From Oasisia sp. SBJ-2009 (taxonomy: Eukaryota > Annelida > Polychaeta > Sabellida > Siboglinidae): a stretch of 64,000 bases of DNA. The notes beneath the pieces are model-generated. The model was not told where the DNA came from. It worked only from the letters and a program-made list of their open reading frames with translations, and did not search any database. The first letter of the stretch is position 1; each line of letters opens with the position of its first letter. Shown piece by piece: positions 12,526 to 24,062 of this stretch. The position numbers were made by a program, and so were the translations under genes. Location: the NCBI GenBank assembly GCA_964017155.1, contig OZ024861.1, positions 47,799,013-47,863,012 of the forward strand, written 5' to 3'.

Positions 12526-15500
12526 CTCGTTCTCTCTCTCTCTCTCTCTCTCGCCTCGCTCTCTCTCTCTCTCTCGCCTAGCTCTCTATCTCGCCTCGCT
12601 CTCTCTCTTTCTCTGTCTTTCTCTCTCTCTCGCTCCCCCTTTGTGTGTGTGCGTGTGCGTGTGCGTGTGCGTGTGCGCATATGTGCGCATGTGCGTATGT
12701 GTTCGCGTTTTTTGCATGCCGTATACCCCCACGCATGCCTGCAAACACATTACTCGAACAAATATTACGATCGACAACCCAGAATGTGTTTCGGGGTACT
12801 TGTTTAACGAGCAAACCATGCTGTTATGTTCAACAGATCCTTAGTGAACAGCCAATATAGTGAAATTAAGCGATCACAGTTTACATTGTCTTGATACATA
12901 CAATCGCCAATTCCACACATTTTCCTGATTCTGTAATCATGTGCTATATTTATCGCAAAGCGAGCACACGATATAATATATTCCCACACAACCACACATA
13001 GCTAGAGTACACTTTGACAAATTCACAATTCGTAGTTTTGCCAAACGAAGAAGAAGTACATCGCCGGACGATCCTGCCTTCGTCCGCGGCCCAGACAACG
13101 ACGCTTACCTTGGCGTGGTCCTCGTAGAAGCTGCCGACCTTACTGCGGCCCGTCATGCTGAACTGCGGGGCCTGCCGCTTGCTGCTACGGACGGTGCGGC
13201 CGAGCATGGCATCGAGACTGTAGGCGTTCGGCGCTAGAAAACACATACGCACGGGTCGGGCGTTGTAGATAAACACCTCTGACGTTATGTGTACACGTAT
13301 GTTTTATTTTTTTATTTTATTTTTTCGTTGTAAAAGACCACAATTACAATTATAACTAAAATTTTAAAATTATATTGTAGATTAGTCTTGTATTTTATTA
13401 TTATTAATGTTTACATACTGTTTTAATAATGAATTTATCTGTATTTTTATTTCTCTACTCCTGTATTTTATATTTTTATGATGAACGGTGCAAAATGAAT
13501 TTCCCGGTTCGGGACAATAAAATGGTATTGTATCGTATCGTATCGTATCGTATCGTATCGTATCGTATCGTATCGTATCGTATCGTATCGTATCGTATCG
13601 TATCGTATCGTATCGTATCGTATCGTATCGTATCGTATCGTATCGTATCGTATCGTATCGTATCGAATCGAATCGAATCGTATCGTATCGTATCGTATCG
13701 TATCGTATCGTATCGTATCGTATCGTATCGTATCGTATCGTAGCGTTTTTATTTCCCCGGCGTTATATATGATCCAGGTGATGTTTCTGCGTATGCGCGA
13801 TAAATGTACACTCATCAATGTGTAGAGAAACGCAAGGTATATATGGTATAAATCCCACGGTCTGTTAATTGGACGTATATGACCTTTTAGCAGTTATTTA
13901 TTGGAAATTAACACGAGGCAAACGAATTTGAGGCATGCTTTAATAGTAAGCCCAAATCACGTGCCTGCAGTGCGCCATAATCCGTGACAGTTATTTATAC
14001 AAATGTAATATTTTAATTTAGTTAACGAAATTTTAAGCAACACTTCACAATAATCATCGCAGGAGAATTAACGAACAGCCCGTGGTATTTATACTATAAA
14101 ATGTTGGGCGTTTCGTTGCACATTGATGACTTTACATGTATGACGGCAAAGAAGGAAACGTTATAATAGACGGGATTTTATTAGACGCTTATGGGGAACT
14201 CAAATGTGGTCTTACGTCAGATCTCCTGCACAAACTCTGCTTGCTGACCATTGACCACTCACCTGGCGCGCCGTCCGTCTGTCGGAGCTTGGTGCGTGGT
14301 CGGAAGGTGTAGGCGGGCGCCCGGTAGTAGGCCGACGGCCCGCTCTTCTCGGGCGAGTGAGCACCGGGGCCCGGCGTCTTGAAGGGCGACGGTCCACTCC
14401 GTCTGCTGTAGAGGGAGTAGTGCGGCGTGCCGTCCCTACAACGACCGGGTGAGTGTTAGTCTTGAGTAATCAGGTTCCGTGAAGTGGCAGCATTTTTTGG
14501 CCCCTCAAATCCGCCTGGTAGGTTTATACTTTGCCTATGTAACGTCTTACCCCAGAATAAGGTAGACAGTAGAGACGCTGATTGGCTCTCAGGCGAACTA
14601 TGAAATAAAACTGAAATAAGGATATATTTTTATGTAAGATAATACTATACTATTAAACGTATTCAACATTAAACTTATACTAACATAAAAATAAATACAA
14701 AACTGCAGTCGTTTAGGAAGCAAGACATTATGGCAGGATTAGCCATGATTACCCAAGCTCCGTAAGGTGACAGCACTTTCTAACCTCTAACGGATAACAG
14801 TCAAACGCCTGCTAAATGATGAAACTGTCTTTTTGGCGAAGTTACGCAGCCGAGCGACAGTTGGCTAAGCGAGACCAGAACACTGTGAATTCAACGACCA
14901 ACAGCTTGTGTATAACCGTGTGTCGTATGGGTCTATGTGGCACCCGGTACGTGCCGTATATTGTATAACTATAAGGGTTTCGCGGTTTTTCTGGTATAAC
15001 GCCACTGATCGATTAGTATCATCTGCCCTTTTGAGCATGCGCTTTGAGGACAGAAGTGAAAGCCAGGGTGTGTTCAACATTTTGTATTGTCACTCGATTG
15101 TGATGAATGGCTGTTGAAGATTAACAAGTATTGGCAGTTGGTGATACCAAATGAAACACCGTTTTTTAAACTGGTTTCCAAACCGTATAAAATACCGGTT
15201 CAATAGTGTAGCTATGTACATAGCGCTAATGTCGTGCATGCATACATAAACCATCAATCACATCAGTAGCACAACCTCATTTCGATGGCAATGAAATAGC
15301 GTGACAACAAGAAATGCGAACAGTTGAGAGGTATAAATTATAGACTGGTACGCCCAACAATCCATGCAAAAGGCACATATCACAGTGTCAGTGTGAGCAA
15401 ATTGCCGTAATTTATTACAGAAAGGGACTGCTCAGTTAAACTTGTCTCCAGGACATGTCCAACTAGTAATGTTCACCGATTGTACAGTCTACACTTGTCT

Positions 15501-18440
15501 GATCAGTTACTTCTTAAACAAGCCACTTAAATTCCCGAACTAAAATCGGCGAACGACCCTTCTCTTGTGCAGCTCCAAGAGCATGGAACCAACTACCCCT
15601 TACAGTGCGCCATTGCACGAGTGCTGGTCAGTTTAAGGTTGCACTCAAGACGCATCTTTTTACACATTATTTTGACATTCTGCGATCACAGTTAATTAGT
15701 CAGCTATTCATCCATTTATTTTAATTTATTTATTATTTTTATTATTATACGTTTATATTATTTTAATACTATGCATAGTTGTGTGCTTATTTATGTCGGT
15801 ATTTTAAGGGAACATAATTGCTTTTATTAGCAGTAATGATTGGATATTTTATCAACGTAGTATTGTATTAGCTTTATTATTATTATATTATTTATTCAGG
15901 CAGAAAAACCATTATAAAGCGCCAAAGAACAATTATTTGGACGGGGCGCTATATAAGAAATAAATTATTATTACACAATAAATAAATCTCGTGCGCTGCT
16001 GATAACGCTAATCTTGGTAGTTAACCATACCACCTGTGGCGTGCAAGGATGAATGGCATCGGTGAACATCGTAATGTGTCGCCTAACCCAGGGTCAGTTC
16101 GGCATCATAGATAGAATCTGACAATAGTATTGCTATCAATAAATACTTGTTACAGGCAGATGCAAATATAAAAGATCTTTGAATAAAAAAAGTGGAAGTG
16201 ACGTGTGAACTAGTACGTTAAATAGTTATAACAGCCGCTATTGGTCAACGGTTAAATAATAGTGGGTAGGTCATCCGTGATTGGTCAACGACCAAACACA
16301 ATCATTTAGTTTGGTCACCCGTTACTGGTCCAAAACTAAAAACACGTACACACATGTAAGCTGTAAATGATCAAACGCTAAACAGTTAACTAAATCAGAC
16401 GATATTGATTAAATGCCACATTTTATTGGCCCGGGCGTCAAAAACATAAATTGTAGCCTGACATATACACATTACAAGACGTACACCATCTAGATGTTCG
16501 CTGAACATCGTTCCATGGGTCACCACTTGTAGACATAACTCGGCGACTTCTACAAGACTATAGAGTCATGTCCAATCTCCCGATTCGGTGAGTCTTATAA
16601 ATGAATGAATTGTGCAAGATCAGTGTGCCTAAATATGTCGTCCCAGCGTACTTCATGGGTGAACGACCTGTACAAAACTAGTGCCACGCCGTCTCGGTAT
16701 ATTTTACAGCTTAGTAACGTCTAAAAGACTAGTGTCACATGTAAGAGAACAGACGAATGCGACAGATGTGAACAAATCAGAGAACGGAAGTGGACCTGGG
16801 CAGGGCACGTCAGCAGAATACGAGATAACCGATGGACATCGCGTATCACCACCACATGAGAACCCTTCGAAGGGATACGATCTAGAGGAAGTCCGGCGAG
16901 ACGGCGGAGAGACGAACTAGATGACTACTGGAAGGGTACCATCTGACAGGCGATAGTGCAAGATAGACAGATGAGGTAACATAATTCTGAGGCCTTCGGC
17001 CAACCACAGGACACTACGGCTGCACAGTGATGATGTTGACGACGATGACGATGGTGATGACGATGATACAAGATTGTCGTGTGGGGAGCGGTGGTCGCGC
17101 GGTAGAGCGCCGGACTGTCAATCGAGGGGACGATGGTTCAATCCCACCTACCGCCGTTTCGAAACTTAGGCAATTTCGTTTACCCCACATTTGCCTGTGT
17201 CTTTCAGAAGAGACTAAAAGTCCCTTCTATCTGATGTCTATGCCAGGGGAAGTAAAAGATCCCACACAGGGAGGGGTAAATGTGTAACCTGTAGTTGACT
17301 CACAAATTCTCGTTGAACTTTAAAACGCCCTGCAAAGAGCCCCGTCCTGTATCTGGGAGAGAGAAAAGAAAGAAAGACTAGTGCCTCGCCCTACCTGCCG
17401 TCTCTGTAGATCTTTTGCTCCGGCAGATGGCATGGTCCGGGACTACAATCGTCCGTCATCTTGCCGTGTCGGATGCCGAAGGCGTATGCGGGACTACGGA
17501 AGTGTACACTGCGCGGGTCGTGTGTCTGGATGGGGCAGACGAACATTGGCAAGTTACACGTCAGTTGACCACACGAAGCGGCGAAGAACACATATTGTAG
17601 GAAACACGATACAGGACACGTGGTTAAAACGAACTCCTAGGTTTATTTTTTTCTCCATTTAATGTTACGTTCGTATGGCTACACCATGCCACTTTGTGTT
17701 TAGTTACTTTAATAAGTTCGTAATTTGAAAGATTCCGCCAGGAACACGTTCAAATGGTTAAAAAAAAAAAAATTAAAACAAAACATTGATTAACAATAAT
17801 GCAGAGCTAAACGCAATGCCCTTTGGTGTTTAACTTTCCCACTTTCTAAACAGCAGAGTTCCCGTTACAAATTACCGGTCTACCAATTCTGAGCAGAAGA
17901 GCTGGCACCTTCCCTTTAATTTGGCAGAAAATGTGGAAAATGTTGTGAACACCATTGTGCATAAGTAAATTATAATAAGGTATTTTATAGTACTACTATG
18001 TTGTATATTGGATGTCTACTTTTGCAAATATTATCAAACCCGTGTGTTGCCGTTTTCATCCAATAGTGGCAAAACATGCACACATCCCCAAAATTGCATA
18101 TGTGTTTAATGTACTAAACCGCTTTAAATTAACCAGTCTTGATTATATATATTAAATAGGGGTTTGTTTTCTATGGTTGTATGAAAGTCTCAGTTACGTG
18201 GACGAAAAAACCAAAGAAAACTGAAACAAGAAGAACACTGGAGAAAATAAAAAGATGAAACAAAAAAGTTGAAAATAAATTTCGTTGGCGACCAATGGCG
18301 TTACGTTTAACATCGAGCAGCCAATGAGGGTCGTCGTAACATACCGTGCGTCCGACGAGACTGGGCAGGCCGTAGCAGGGGCCAGGACTCGCGTACATCG
18401 CCGCTATGGGCATACGGGGCTTCGTGTATTCGTACACCAT
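11162..18440 (-). CDS. CIMAP1A: CIMAP1/ODF3 (SHIPPO) family protein, complete six-exon gene, 252 aa
   Basis: Ciliary microtubule-associated protein of the outer dense fibre 3 (SHIPPO1) family, found in sperm tails and motile axonemes. Exons in transcript order: 18345-18440, 17395-17525, 14263-14435, 13109-13233, 12138-12278, 11162-11254. Every junction is GT..AG and phases match (0,2,1,0,0), giving 252 codons plus stop; I recall human ODF3 as 254 aa. STOP/SHIPPO PGP repeats are spaced along the protein: SPGPCY (18-23), SPGPCH (60-65), TPGPGAH (96-102), TPGPANY (176-182), KPGPGAHSPE near 212-221. The C terminus (SFGIRHSVY..PLIID) matches the family ending. The start ATG at 18440 sits in an ideal CACCATGG context. 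Intron repeats include a GTATC pentamer array, a CT/GT microsatellite, a composite repeat and LINE/SINE copies. Vertebrates have paralogues 1A and 1B; orthology to 1A rather than 1B is not resolved. Confidence 0.88.
12138..12278 (-). CDS. CIMAP1A: CIMAP1 exon 5 (aa 176-222)
   Basis: Acceptor TGTTCAG. Encodes TPGPANY..KAPTYSMIARN..GDS..KPGPGAHSPER, the best conserved part of the family. The donor is taken as GTCAGT, a weaker site, because it alone keeps phase with the last exon. Confidence 0.88.
12390..12700. repeat. (CT)n then (GT)n compound microsatellite in CIMAP1 intron 4
   Basis: About 250 bp of CT dinucleotides with CGCCT interruptions, running into GTGCGT repeats. Long S/L and R/E ORFs here are low-complexity artefacts. 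Confidence 0.95.
13109..13233 (-). CDS. CIMAP1A: CIMAP1 exon 4 (aa 134-175)
   Basis: Acceptor TTTTCTAG, donor GTAAGC. Encodes APNAYSLDAMLG and SMTGRSKVGSFYEDHAK, aligning with ODF3 PAAYMLPMVMG..SIKGRSKLGGF. Confidence 0.9.
13526..13745. repeat. (GTATC)n pentanucleotide array, about 42 copies
   Basis: A nearly perfect TATCG pentamer array in CIMAP1 intron 3, interrupted only by three consecutive AATCG variants at 13666-13680. Five is prime to three, so every frame cycles through the same pentapeptide (VSYRI); these ORFs are spurious. Confidence 0.97.
13870..14217 (+). repeat. Dispersed repeat family R5, longest copy
   Basis: Contains AAATCACGTGCCTGCAGTGC..GCCATAATCCGTGA, CATTGATGACTTTACAT and AAGGAAACGTTATAATAGACG..CAAATGTGGTCTTACGTC. 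The first half recurs at 50195-50350; the second recurs at 18810-18866 and 58044-58113. Class unknown. Confidence 0.65.
14263..14435 (-). CDS. CIMAP1A: CIMAP1 exon 3 (aa 76-134)
   Basis: Acceptor GTTGTAG, donor GTGAGT. Encodes TPHYSLYSRR, TPGPGAHSPEKS and RAPAYTFRPRTK, equivalent to the PGPGDYFPEKS part of ODF3. Notably GC-rich compared with its introns. Confidence 0.88.
14466..14875 (+). repeat. Composite dispersed repeat family R2, copy 1
   Basis: About 400 bp, beginning and ending with related segments (GTGAAGTGGCAGCATTTTTTGG and GTAAGGTGACAGCACTTTCTA). It aligns end to end with 30345-30775, including the interior CTATGAAATAAAACTGAAATA and CTATACTATTAAACGTATTC. No coding capacity; possibly two fused units or a solo element with internal duplication. 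Confidence 0.75.
15400..15980 (+). pseudogene. LINE 3' fragment with reverse-transcriptase C terminus and ATT-rich tail
   Basis: 15541-15672 reads GERPFSCAAPRAWNQLP..CTSAGQFKVALKTHLFTHYF, the familiar RSFS.AAPRLWN.LP..FK..LKTHLF ending of many animal non-LTR retrotransposon polymerases. It is followed by AT-rich sequence and a GGCGCTATATAAGAAATAAATTATTATTA tail containing paired GCGCC/GGCGC segments. 5'-truncated and not functional. Confidence 0.8.
16720..16975 (+). pseudogene. LINE reverse-transcriptase C-terminal remnant
   Basis: 16770-16920 conceptually reads RERKWTWAGHVSRIRDNRWTSR..RSRGSPARRRRDELDDYWKG, the R(K/R)WRWAGHVARM..RW....RGRP..RW.DDI segment of non-LTR retrotransposons. Frame is broken by a stop and substitutions. 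It lies in CIMAP1 intron 2. Confidence 0.75.
17085..17380 (+). mobile_element. tRNA-derived SINE (family S1), copy 1
   Basis: The head GAGCGGTGGTCGCGCGGTAGAG has an A-box-like segment. A CTGTCAA anticodon-loop-like segment and a B box (GGTTCAATCCC, 17135-17145) follow, all in the order of a tRNA-Asp-like gene. The body (CCCCACATTTGCCTGTGTCT..AAGTAAAAGATCCCACACAGG) is shared with 39668-39867 and 46793-47090, and the 3' end is an AG/A-rich tail. It lies in CIMAP1 intron 2, next to the exon 2 donor. Confidence 0.85.
17395..17525 (-). CDS. CIMAP1A: CIMAP1 exon 2 (aa 33-76)
   Basis: Acceptor CCATCCAG, donor GTAGGG. Encodes RSPAYAFGIRHG and SPGPCHLPE, aligning with the RAPAYSFRG..SPGPRY segment of ODF3. 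A SINE ends about 16 bp from the donor. Confidence 0.87.
17700..17935 (+). repeat. Dispersed repeat family R3, copy 2
   Basis: Shares TTTGGTGTTTAACTTTCCCAC and CCAATTCTGAGCAGAAGAGC with the inverted copy at 4960-5130 and the parallel copy at 27170-27445. Includes an A-run at 17760. Confidence 0.7.
18345..18440 (-). CDS. CIMAP1A: CIMAP1 exon 1 (aa 1-32)
   Basis: Starts MVYEYTKPRMPIAAMY and contains the first SHIPPO motif SPGPCY. Donor is GTATGT. An acceptor-like TTACTCAG 23 bp upstream of the ATG suggests this exon may be preceded by a noncoding first exon. Confidence 0.87.
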
Positions 18441-18809
18441 GGTGACTGGTCACTCGGTCAAACTGAGTAAGTGTCCACACGCGGCGTCCGGTGTTTGGGG
18501 TCTCCCGGTACACTCTCTAGGGTTCGCGATCCTTCGCTGGCCGACCAAGTCAAAACGCTCTGGATCTGGAAAAATGCACGACCGTTGTTACAAAGGACGA
18601 GAAGTCTTCACACGAGAAAGGAATTATGGTGTTCGTGGTGTCAGTGTCTGGTCCTAGCAGAAATAAAGGGGTGTCAGGTTAGATACTGTATTGTGGGAAA
18701 ATGTGGTATTCGAATTTTAAGAATGGTATACAATTATACATCACGTGTGCAAATGAATGCTAATTAGTGTCTGAAAATGTACATATTTTAGCGATAAAAT
18801 CCTGGCCGG

Positions 18810-18866
18810 CAATGAAGAAAACGTTTTAATAGCCGCCTTTGGGAAACTCAATTGTGGACTTACGTC
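18810..18866 (+). repeat. Family R5 fragment
   Basis: AATGAAGAAAACGTTTTAATAG..GGGAAACTCAATTGTGGACTTACGTC matches 14148-14217. Confidence 0.6.
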
Positions 18867-20264
18867 TACAGGCGTATATACCCACTGCAATACGTTATTT
18901 GTACATCCATTGTCCAAACACGAATGTAATTATCGATAACAAAATAAACCGGGTATCACAGTGCAGATAATGTAAGGTCACGAAACGAATCGGTGTGCGT
19001 GTGCGTGCGTGCGTGTGTGTGCATGCGTGCGTATCTAAGCACGTGTGCTCGTTCGTATGTGTGACCTTGTGTGCACGTGCATCACTTATATTCAAACTAT
19101 GCAGTGTTCAAACAAGCTGGTAAGTTTAACTCAGTCATTGAAACAACACGGTCAGTAACGTCAACAAATATATTCCATGTCTCATCCGGCACTCTGCATG
19201 GCTCGCCATTGTTTAAAAGCATGATACGACAAGAACCAGCTATTTGTACACAACGGCAAGTTGCTTGACTGGTTTACAAAGCACAACGACCGACATATGA
19301 GCTGTGCTGAAAACACAATAATAAGGTCTGCTGTTAGTAGTCTTGTTTAATGGCCAACGTGTATTCATGGTGTTTGCTTAATTACAGAGCCCACTGGTTG
19401 GGTCAATTTCCCCAAGATCGGTATCCATAGCCAGTGTAAATCTAGCGACCCCTTGCTATGAAAGCAATCCACGAACATATACATTCCTATGTTTACTTGA
19501 GACCGTATAGGATGTCTGGATTCCCTGGGGTTACCATGCAACTGTTTGCTTCATGTCTAGTAGTATACTATATTTCCCAAGGGATATTATAGTCGTAAAA
19601 TATAACACTATATGATCATGGCGGTATATCAATATCGTATTTTATTAATATTGTTATATTGACGTCCGTGTGTTAATTATTGATAACACTGACGCGTGTT
19701 TGTACAGAAGTGGTGTGGTCAGCCAGCAGTAGCGGCATTGTGGACAGCACTACAACTTCGCACTCTCGTTTTTATTTGTATTTATTTCACTTTCAACGCA
19801 CACATTTGCATGGCGCACCTTACGGTTTTTGTTATTAAAAGTTTCAACTGATTTGATCAGATTTCAGGACAGTTGTGCTGCCCTTCACATTCGCCACCTG
19901 GCTCGTATTAGTCGTATATTCGGGTCTTCGTTCGGGTTCCAACAGAGGATACTTGAGCCCACAACACCCATTTAAAAAAGGCTTTCTTACTTATTACTAT
20001 TTAGCTATAACTCTGATTAGAACATAGGAACGAAATGAATTTTCACCATCGCACACTGTTTCTGACTGGTTACGTCGGAAGAAGTCACCAATGACAATGC
20101 TTTAACGTGTCAGCAGTTTTCTTGGTTTTATTCCAAGTGGTACTACACTTCTTTAATTCCGCGGTTGTGGGTCGGATCCTGGTTTCTTTTCAAGCGGCAT
20201 GCGTGCTATTTACTGTTTCATTGCGAGTTCTAATCTAGGGTTTGTTTTATGACATTTGCAGTGT

Positions 20265-20420
20265 CTTTTCGAAACATATATATGTCCCGTCCACGCGCCT
20301 TCTTTTTAATTCCTGGTTCCATGTTTGCCTGGTCTAACGTGTTCTTAATTTCTGTGTTTGTGACTTTATCTTGCCATTCTATTCCTACTACATTTATGAG
20401 GCTTTTGTTGACGAATCTGT
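20265..20420 (-). pseudogene. LINE reverse-transcriptase remnant
   Basis: The minus-strand translation contains INVVGIEWQDKVTNTEI followed by LDQANM, resembling the (R)ILGIKWQDKVTNTEVL..A.M segment near the C terminus of non-LTR retrotransposon polymerases. Only about 40 residues are recognisable. Confidence 0.5.
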
Positions 20421-21059
20421 AGTTTTTCGATGAATTAATGAAAGATGACAAACTGACAATGATAACATAGAAACCAAAGACTATGGTAATCAACGACGAT
20501 GATTAAAAATGAAGAGATGTGTTGGAATCAACACCCGACTGTGGCGAGCAGTTGAAGAAGACTACACGTGAAATCAGTGTTGACAATAATAATTCTTATG
20601 TTATTAACATAATTATATATAAATATAGTTGTTTTGAAGATAGCGGCCACCAGATTATTTACATTTATCATTATTATCTCACATTGAAATAAAATGAAAC
20701 AAACCGATCACAGCCTTAATTGGCTCCGCCGTCACCCTAGAATTGTATATTATTTTGTCGATTCGTATGCATGTTTATGTTGTATGTGATTATATAAAGC
20801 TAATATACTTACTAAAATGGGGATTTGTGATCAGAAAGAGGGCGGCCGGATTAAGGTATGTGGTCCGGCATCGTCAAGCACCAAAGCGAAGAAACATCAT
20901 TAAAATGTGGACCGTTTAACGCTCTCGAACAACTTCATGTAGGCCTACTTACAATAGTTACCATCTGACGACTATTTGGCAAAGGTATTATATGCTCTAT
21001 ATAATAGTAATCTTATTTAAAATTGTGTCCGCGTGAGGAGGTACATTGAGTGTACACAT

Positions 21060-21760
21060 TGGCCACAACATCCATTTACGAGTTGTCGCCAGGGCCCAGA
21101 AACCTTGGAGACGACGAGACGGTTTGAACACAGCGCGCGGTTCGACCAAAGTTCGGCAACAACGCACCCATAGAAGCGCGACTCGTTACTTTAGATCGGC
21201 CAATTAGACGTGATTTAATGGCACGGATGTTCGGCGTTGACGCACAATGGCCACATGACAGTGCCAGTGGCGTTAATACACAAACGAGCGCTGAGTATTA
21301 CCGGAGCGCTTCTGCCAAAACGCCGAACACTCAGTCGACGACAATAGCCATTCTCTCGCTGCGATGTTCGTCCGTCAATACACCGCGGAGTGGAGCGAGC
21401 GGCCGCTCGAACAATGGTACTTGTCTGCCTCAAACTCGAGCTCAACTTTCTGAACTAATGTCGTCAAGCTCTACTGGAAATCCGCGGATAATCTGCCCCG
21501 TATCTTCATTCACACCCGAGTCGTGTGCATTTCGGCAGCGGTTTTCTCACGACAACACGGCATAAACCGTCGGCCTACGCGTGATTTCATTCAGTCCACG
21601 AACAATGCGCCAACGATACGGCTTACAATGTCGTCTTTGTGCGTCGACATACCTACTCTTAGGCGCTGTACATGACGAATTGTTCTGCGAGAATTTAACG
21701 ACTGCATACAACGACTTGCGTGCTTTGACATGAAGAAGCACTACATTAAATGTGCGTGTC
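21060..21760. other. CpG-richer unexplained stretch
   Basis: Base composition differs from the AT-rich surroundings and many CpGs are present. Overlapping ORFs occur on both strands (21218-21565 plus; 21215-21445 and 21547-21741 minus), and I recognise none. It could be a decayed transposon coding region or a regulatory region. Confidence 0.25.
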
Positions 21761-23784
21761 GATTCGCTGCAATGACGTTAGGTTGCAGTGACGATGACAC
21801 TTAGCTGAGCTGAATATTTATAAGACAACATACGGCAGCTGCGTACACAAATCCGCGCTACAAATCCGCACATTTGACCTCCCGTCGAGACTATTCATAT
21901 GCGCCATTGTCGCAATGTTTACGGTAAAAAATAGCTTATTGTTATTTTAATATCTCGACGGCCCAAATGCAGGATTACTTCCACACTGTAGCGCAAACGT
22001 GCTGCAGTCTTTACAGCGAAGCGCGATTGAACACTTGCGTGACAGATTAATTTGGAGACATTAATGTGTGACCCTTTTCGGAACCGACTTCTCTCAAAAA
22101 TCATAATTGTTCGCGCACTAAATTCCATAACAAAAGTTTGAGCGCAAATGAATTAGAACTGCGCCGCTAATGGTTGTGAAACAAACACAAACCAGCACAG
22201 AAACCTGGTCATTCTTACTGAACAAATGCACTAACTACATTTTCAAACAGGAGCACGGAATAAAATTGTGCATACGCCAAGATATACGTTTTAAACAGAC
22301 AATTTGATATATGGTAACGCGCTGTCTTGATAAACCACTGTAAGTAAGACCGGCATTTGCTGACTGCTCGATGTAGGTTGCTCGGTATAGGTTTGTTCTG
22401 GCGCGAACAACAGCAATGCATAATGCATACAAGTTATGCCATTTAACAGTAATTAACCGCGGTGTACGAGCCTAGCCCGCGGCGTTACATGGTTCCTAAT
22501 GAACGCCAGAATGACGTATTACAGAACATGGCCACACAGATTTACATGTAATAGTGTCACGAAGGACTATAAGCCAGGCAAACAGAGCTCAGCGGATTCG
22601 TGACTATCGAGCTAACAATACACATAGCATATTCAGTTTCTTCGGCGAATGACACAGGGTGTATGTAGTCCTCGGATTGTGTTAGACAGCTGACCAGGGA
22701 TATGCAAACGTACGTGCACAGAGTTTTCATTTATACAAAATAATGAAATGAAACTTGCTCCAATACATGGTGTATTATTGTAACATATTTCAAGTAACTC
22801 CCAGACTCAATTGTTTTGACCAAATCAATGTATAACACAATCAACATAATTATATGTAATATATAAGTAGAAAAATAAACCTTGGCCTGATTGGGTCTAC
22901 CTGTTTACGATGCGTTGCTGTAGTGATCGGTTAACTATAACATGAGCAATTTCAAGCAAGAACAGGCCGCTACTGTACAACCTGTCTACCTGTTTTGGCA
23001 CACAAACCAGATTACTCGCTAATCGGTGGGCGAGAAAAAAAGTTCTGCTGAATAAAGGCCAATAAACAAAAGCAATCAGAACCAGTAATTCACACATGTA
23101 GTTGATCAAGTCTGCGGCACAAAGTTCGCAAATTTCACTAGCTATAATGTATTGTGTTTAGTTAGTTCGTCTCTAGCATTAGGCATGGCGCCACGGAACG
23201 CAACATATTTACTATAACTCGCATATTTCCATCTGCGAGCAATCATCATGCATAATTTAAGTTGCATTTCAAGTGATTACAGCAGTGCTGATTAACGTCA
23301 GCTTCGTATTGTTTCTTGCCCTAACGGTAGGTCAACACGCTAGTAGACGTTCGGATAATGTGCGTTCTTGTGCTAAGTTGCAATACTGAACGAGTCACCT
23401 TTGCTACTGAAACAGGTTAAGAGACCTGCCATCGATACAGCACTAGATTAAAGACAAACTCCAAAGTAAATAACCCGGCTAGAGGCGACTTCACAGAGCG
23501 GGTTATTTCTCTACCCTTTATACAACTGCGAATCCCACATCGGAATTTGTTTTTATGTCTAACATAAGTGCAACGGCTGTATAGTTACGTGGAATTCATA
23601 CGCACTTCGGGGGGACATTCACGGTTGTTCGCGTAAAACGTATGTACCTCCACCAAAGTGATCAAGAATGCGACAATTTTCACGCGAGTGATCATATCAC
23701 AACGTCGACAGGAATAACAAACACTGGGGACACGACTAAGCATACTGGGGAGATGCGAAAGTACAGAGGCTGGGCGCTACTCAC

Positions 23785-24062
23785 GTGGATGTTCAGAAGA
23801 GCCGGCGTAGGAAGTCCATGACACGTCCGTGCGTTGCGCCGCTATGTCGTCGGTCGGTCTGTCGCCTCGCGCCGCTTGGAAACGTACACAAACCGGCTCG
23901 CTTAGCTACAGTCACACGCCGCTGGCTACGCGTCAGCCGCGCGTGTCGAGACCTCGCCGCCGTCGTCAACGCCAACGACTGCCGCGCGCGGGGGCCGGCC
24001 GTGACGCGTCGCTAATCCCCGCCTACCTCGGCACTCGTCTCCCGCTTCCCGACCCGATCTGA
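23785..24062 (-). promoter_or_regulatory. GC/CpG-rich patch, candidate first noncoding exon/promoter of CIMAP1
   Basis: Conspicuously GC-rich for this window. On the minus strand it ends at a strong donor (CCAC then GTGAGTAGC, at 23784). An acceptor (TTACTCAG) lies 23 bp upstream of the CIMAP1 ATG, so a 5' UTR exon here spliced over about 5.3 kb is plausible but unproven. ORFs here have no family similarity. Confidence 0.35.

Noticed and set aside
12293..12844. ORFs up to 183 codons rich in S/L or R/E
   Set aside because: Products of the CT/GT microsatellite in a CIMAP1 intron.
13429..13818. ORFs of 104-116 codons with VSYRI or RYDTI repeats
   Set aside because: Pentanucleotide array; every frame is open by arithmetic.
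17085..17160. Functional tRNA gene (B box present)
   Set aside because: Stems are imperfect, the same head recurs with an attached SINE body at 46793, and no tRNA-type boundary follows.
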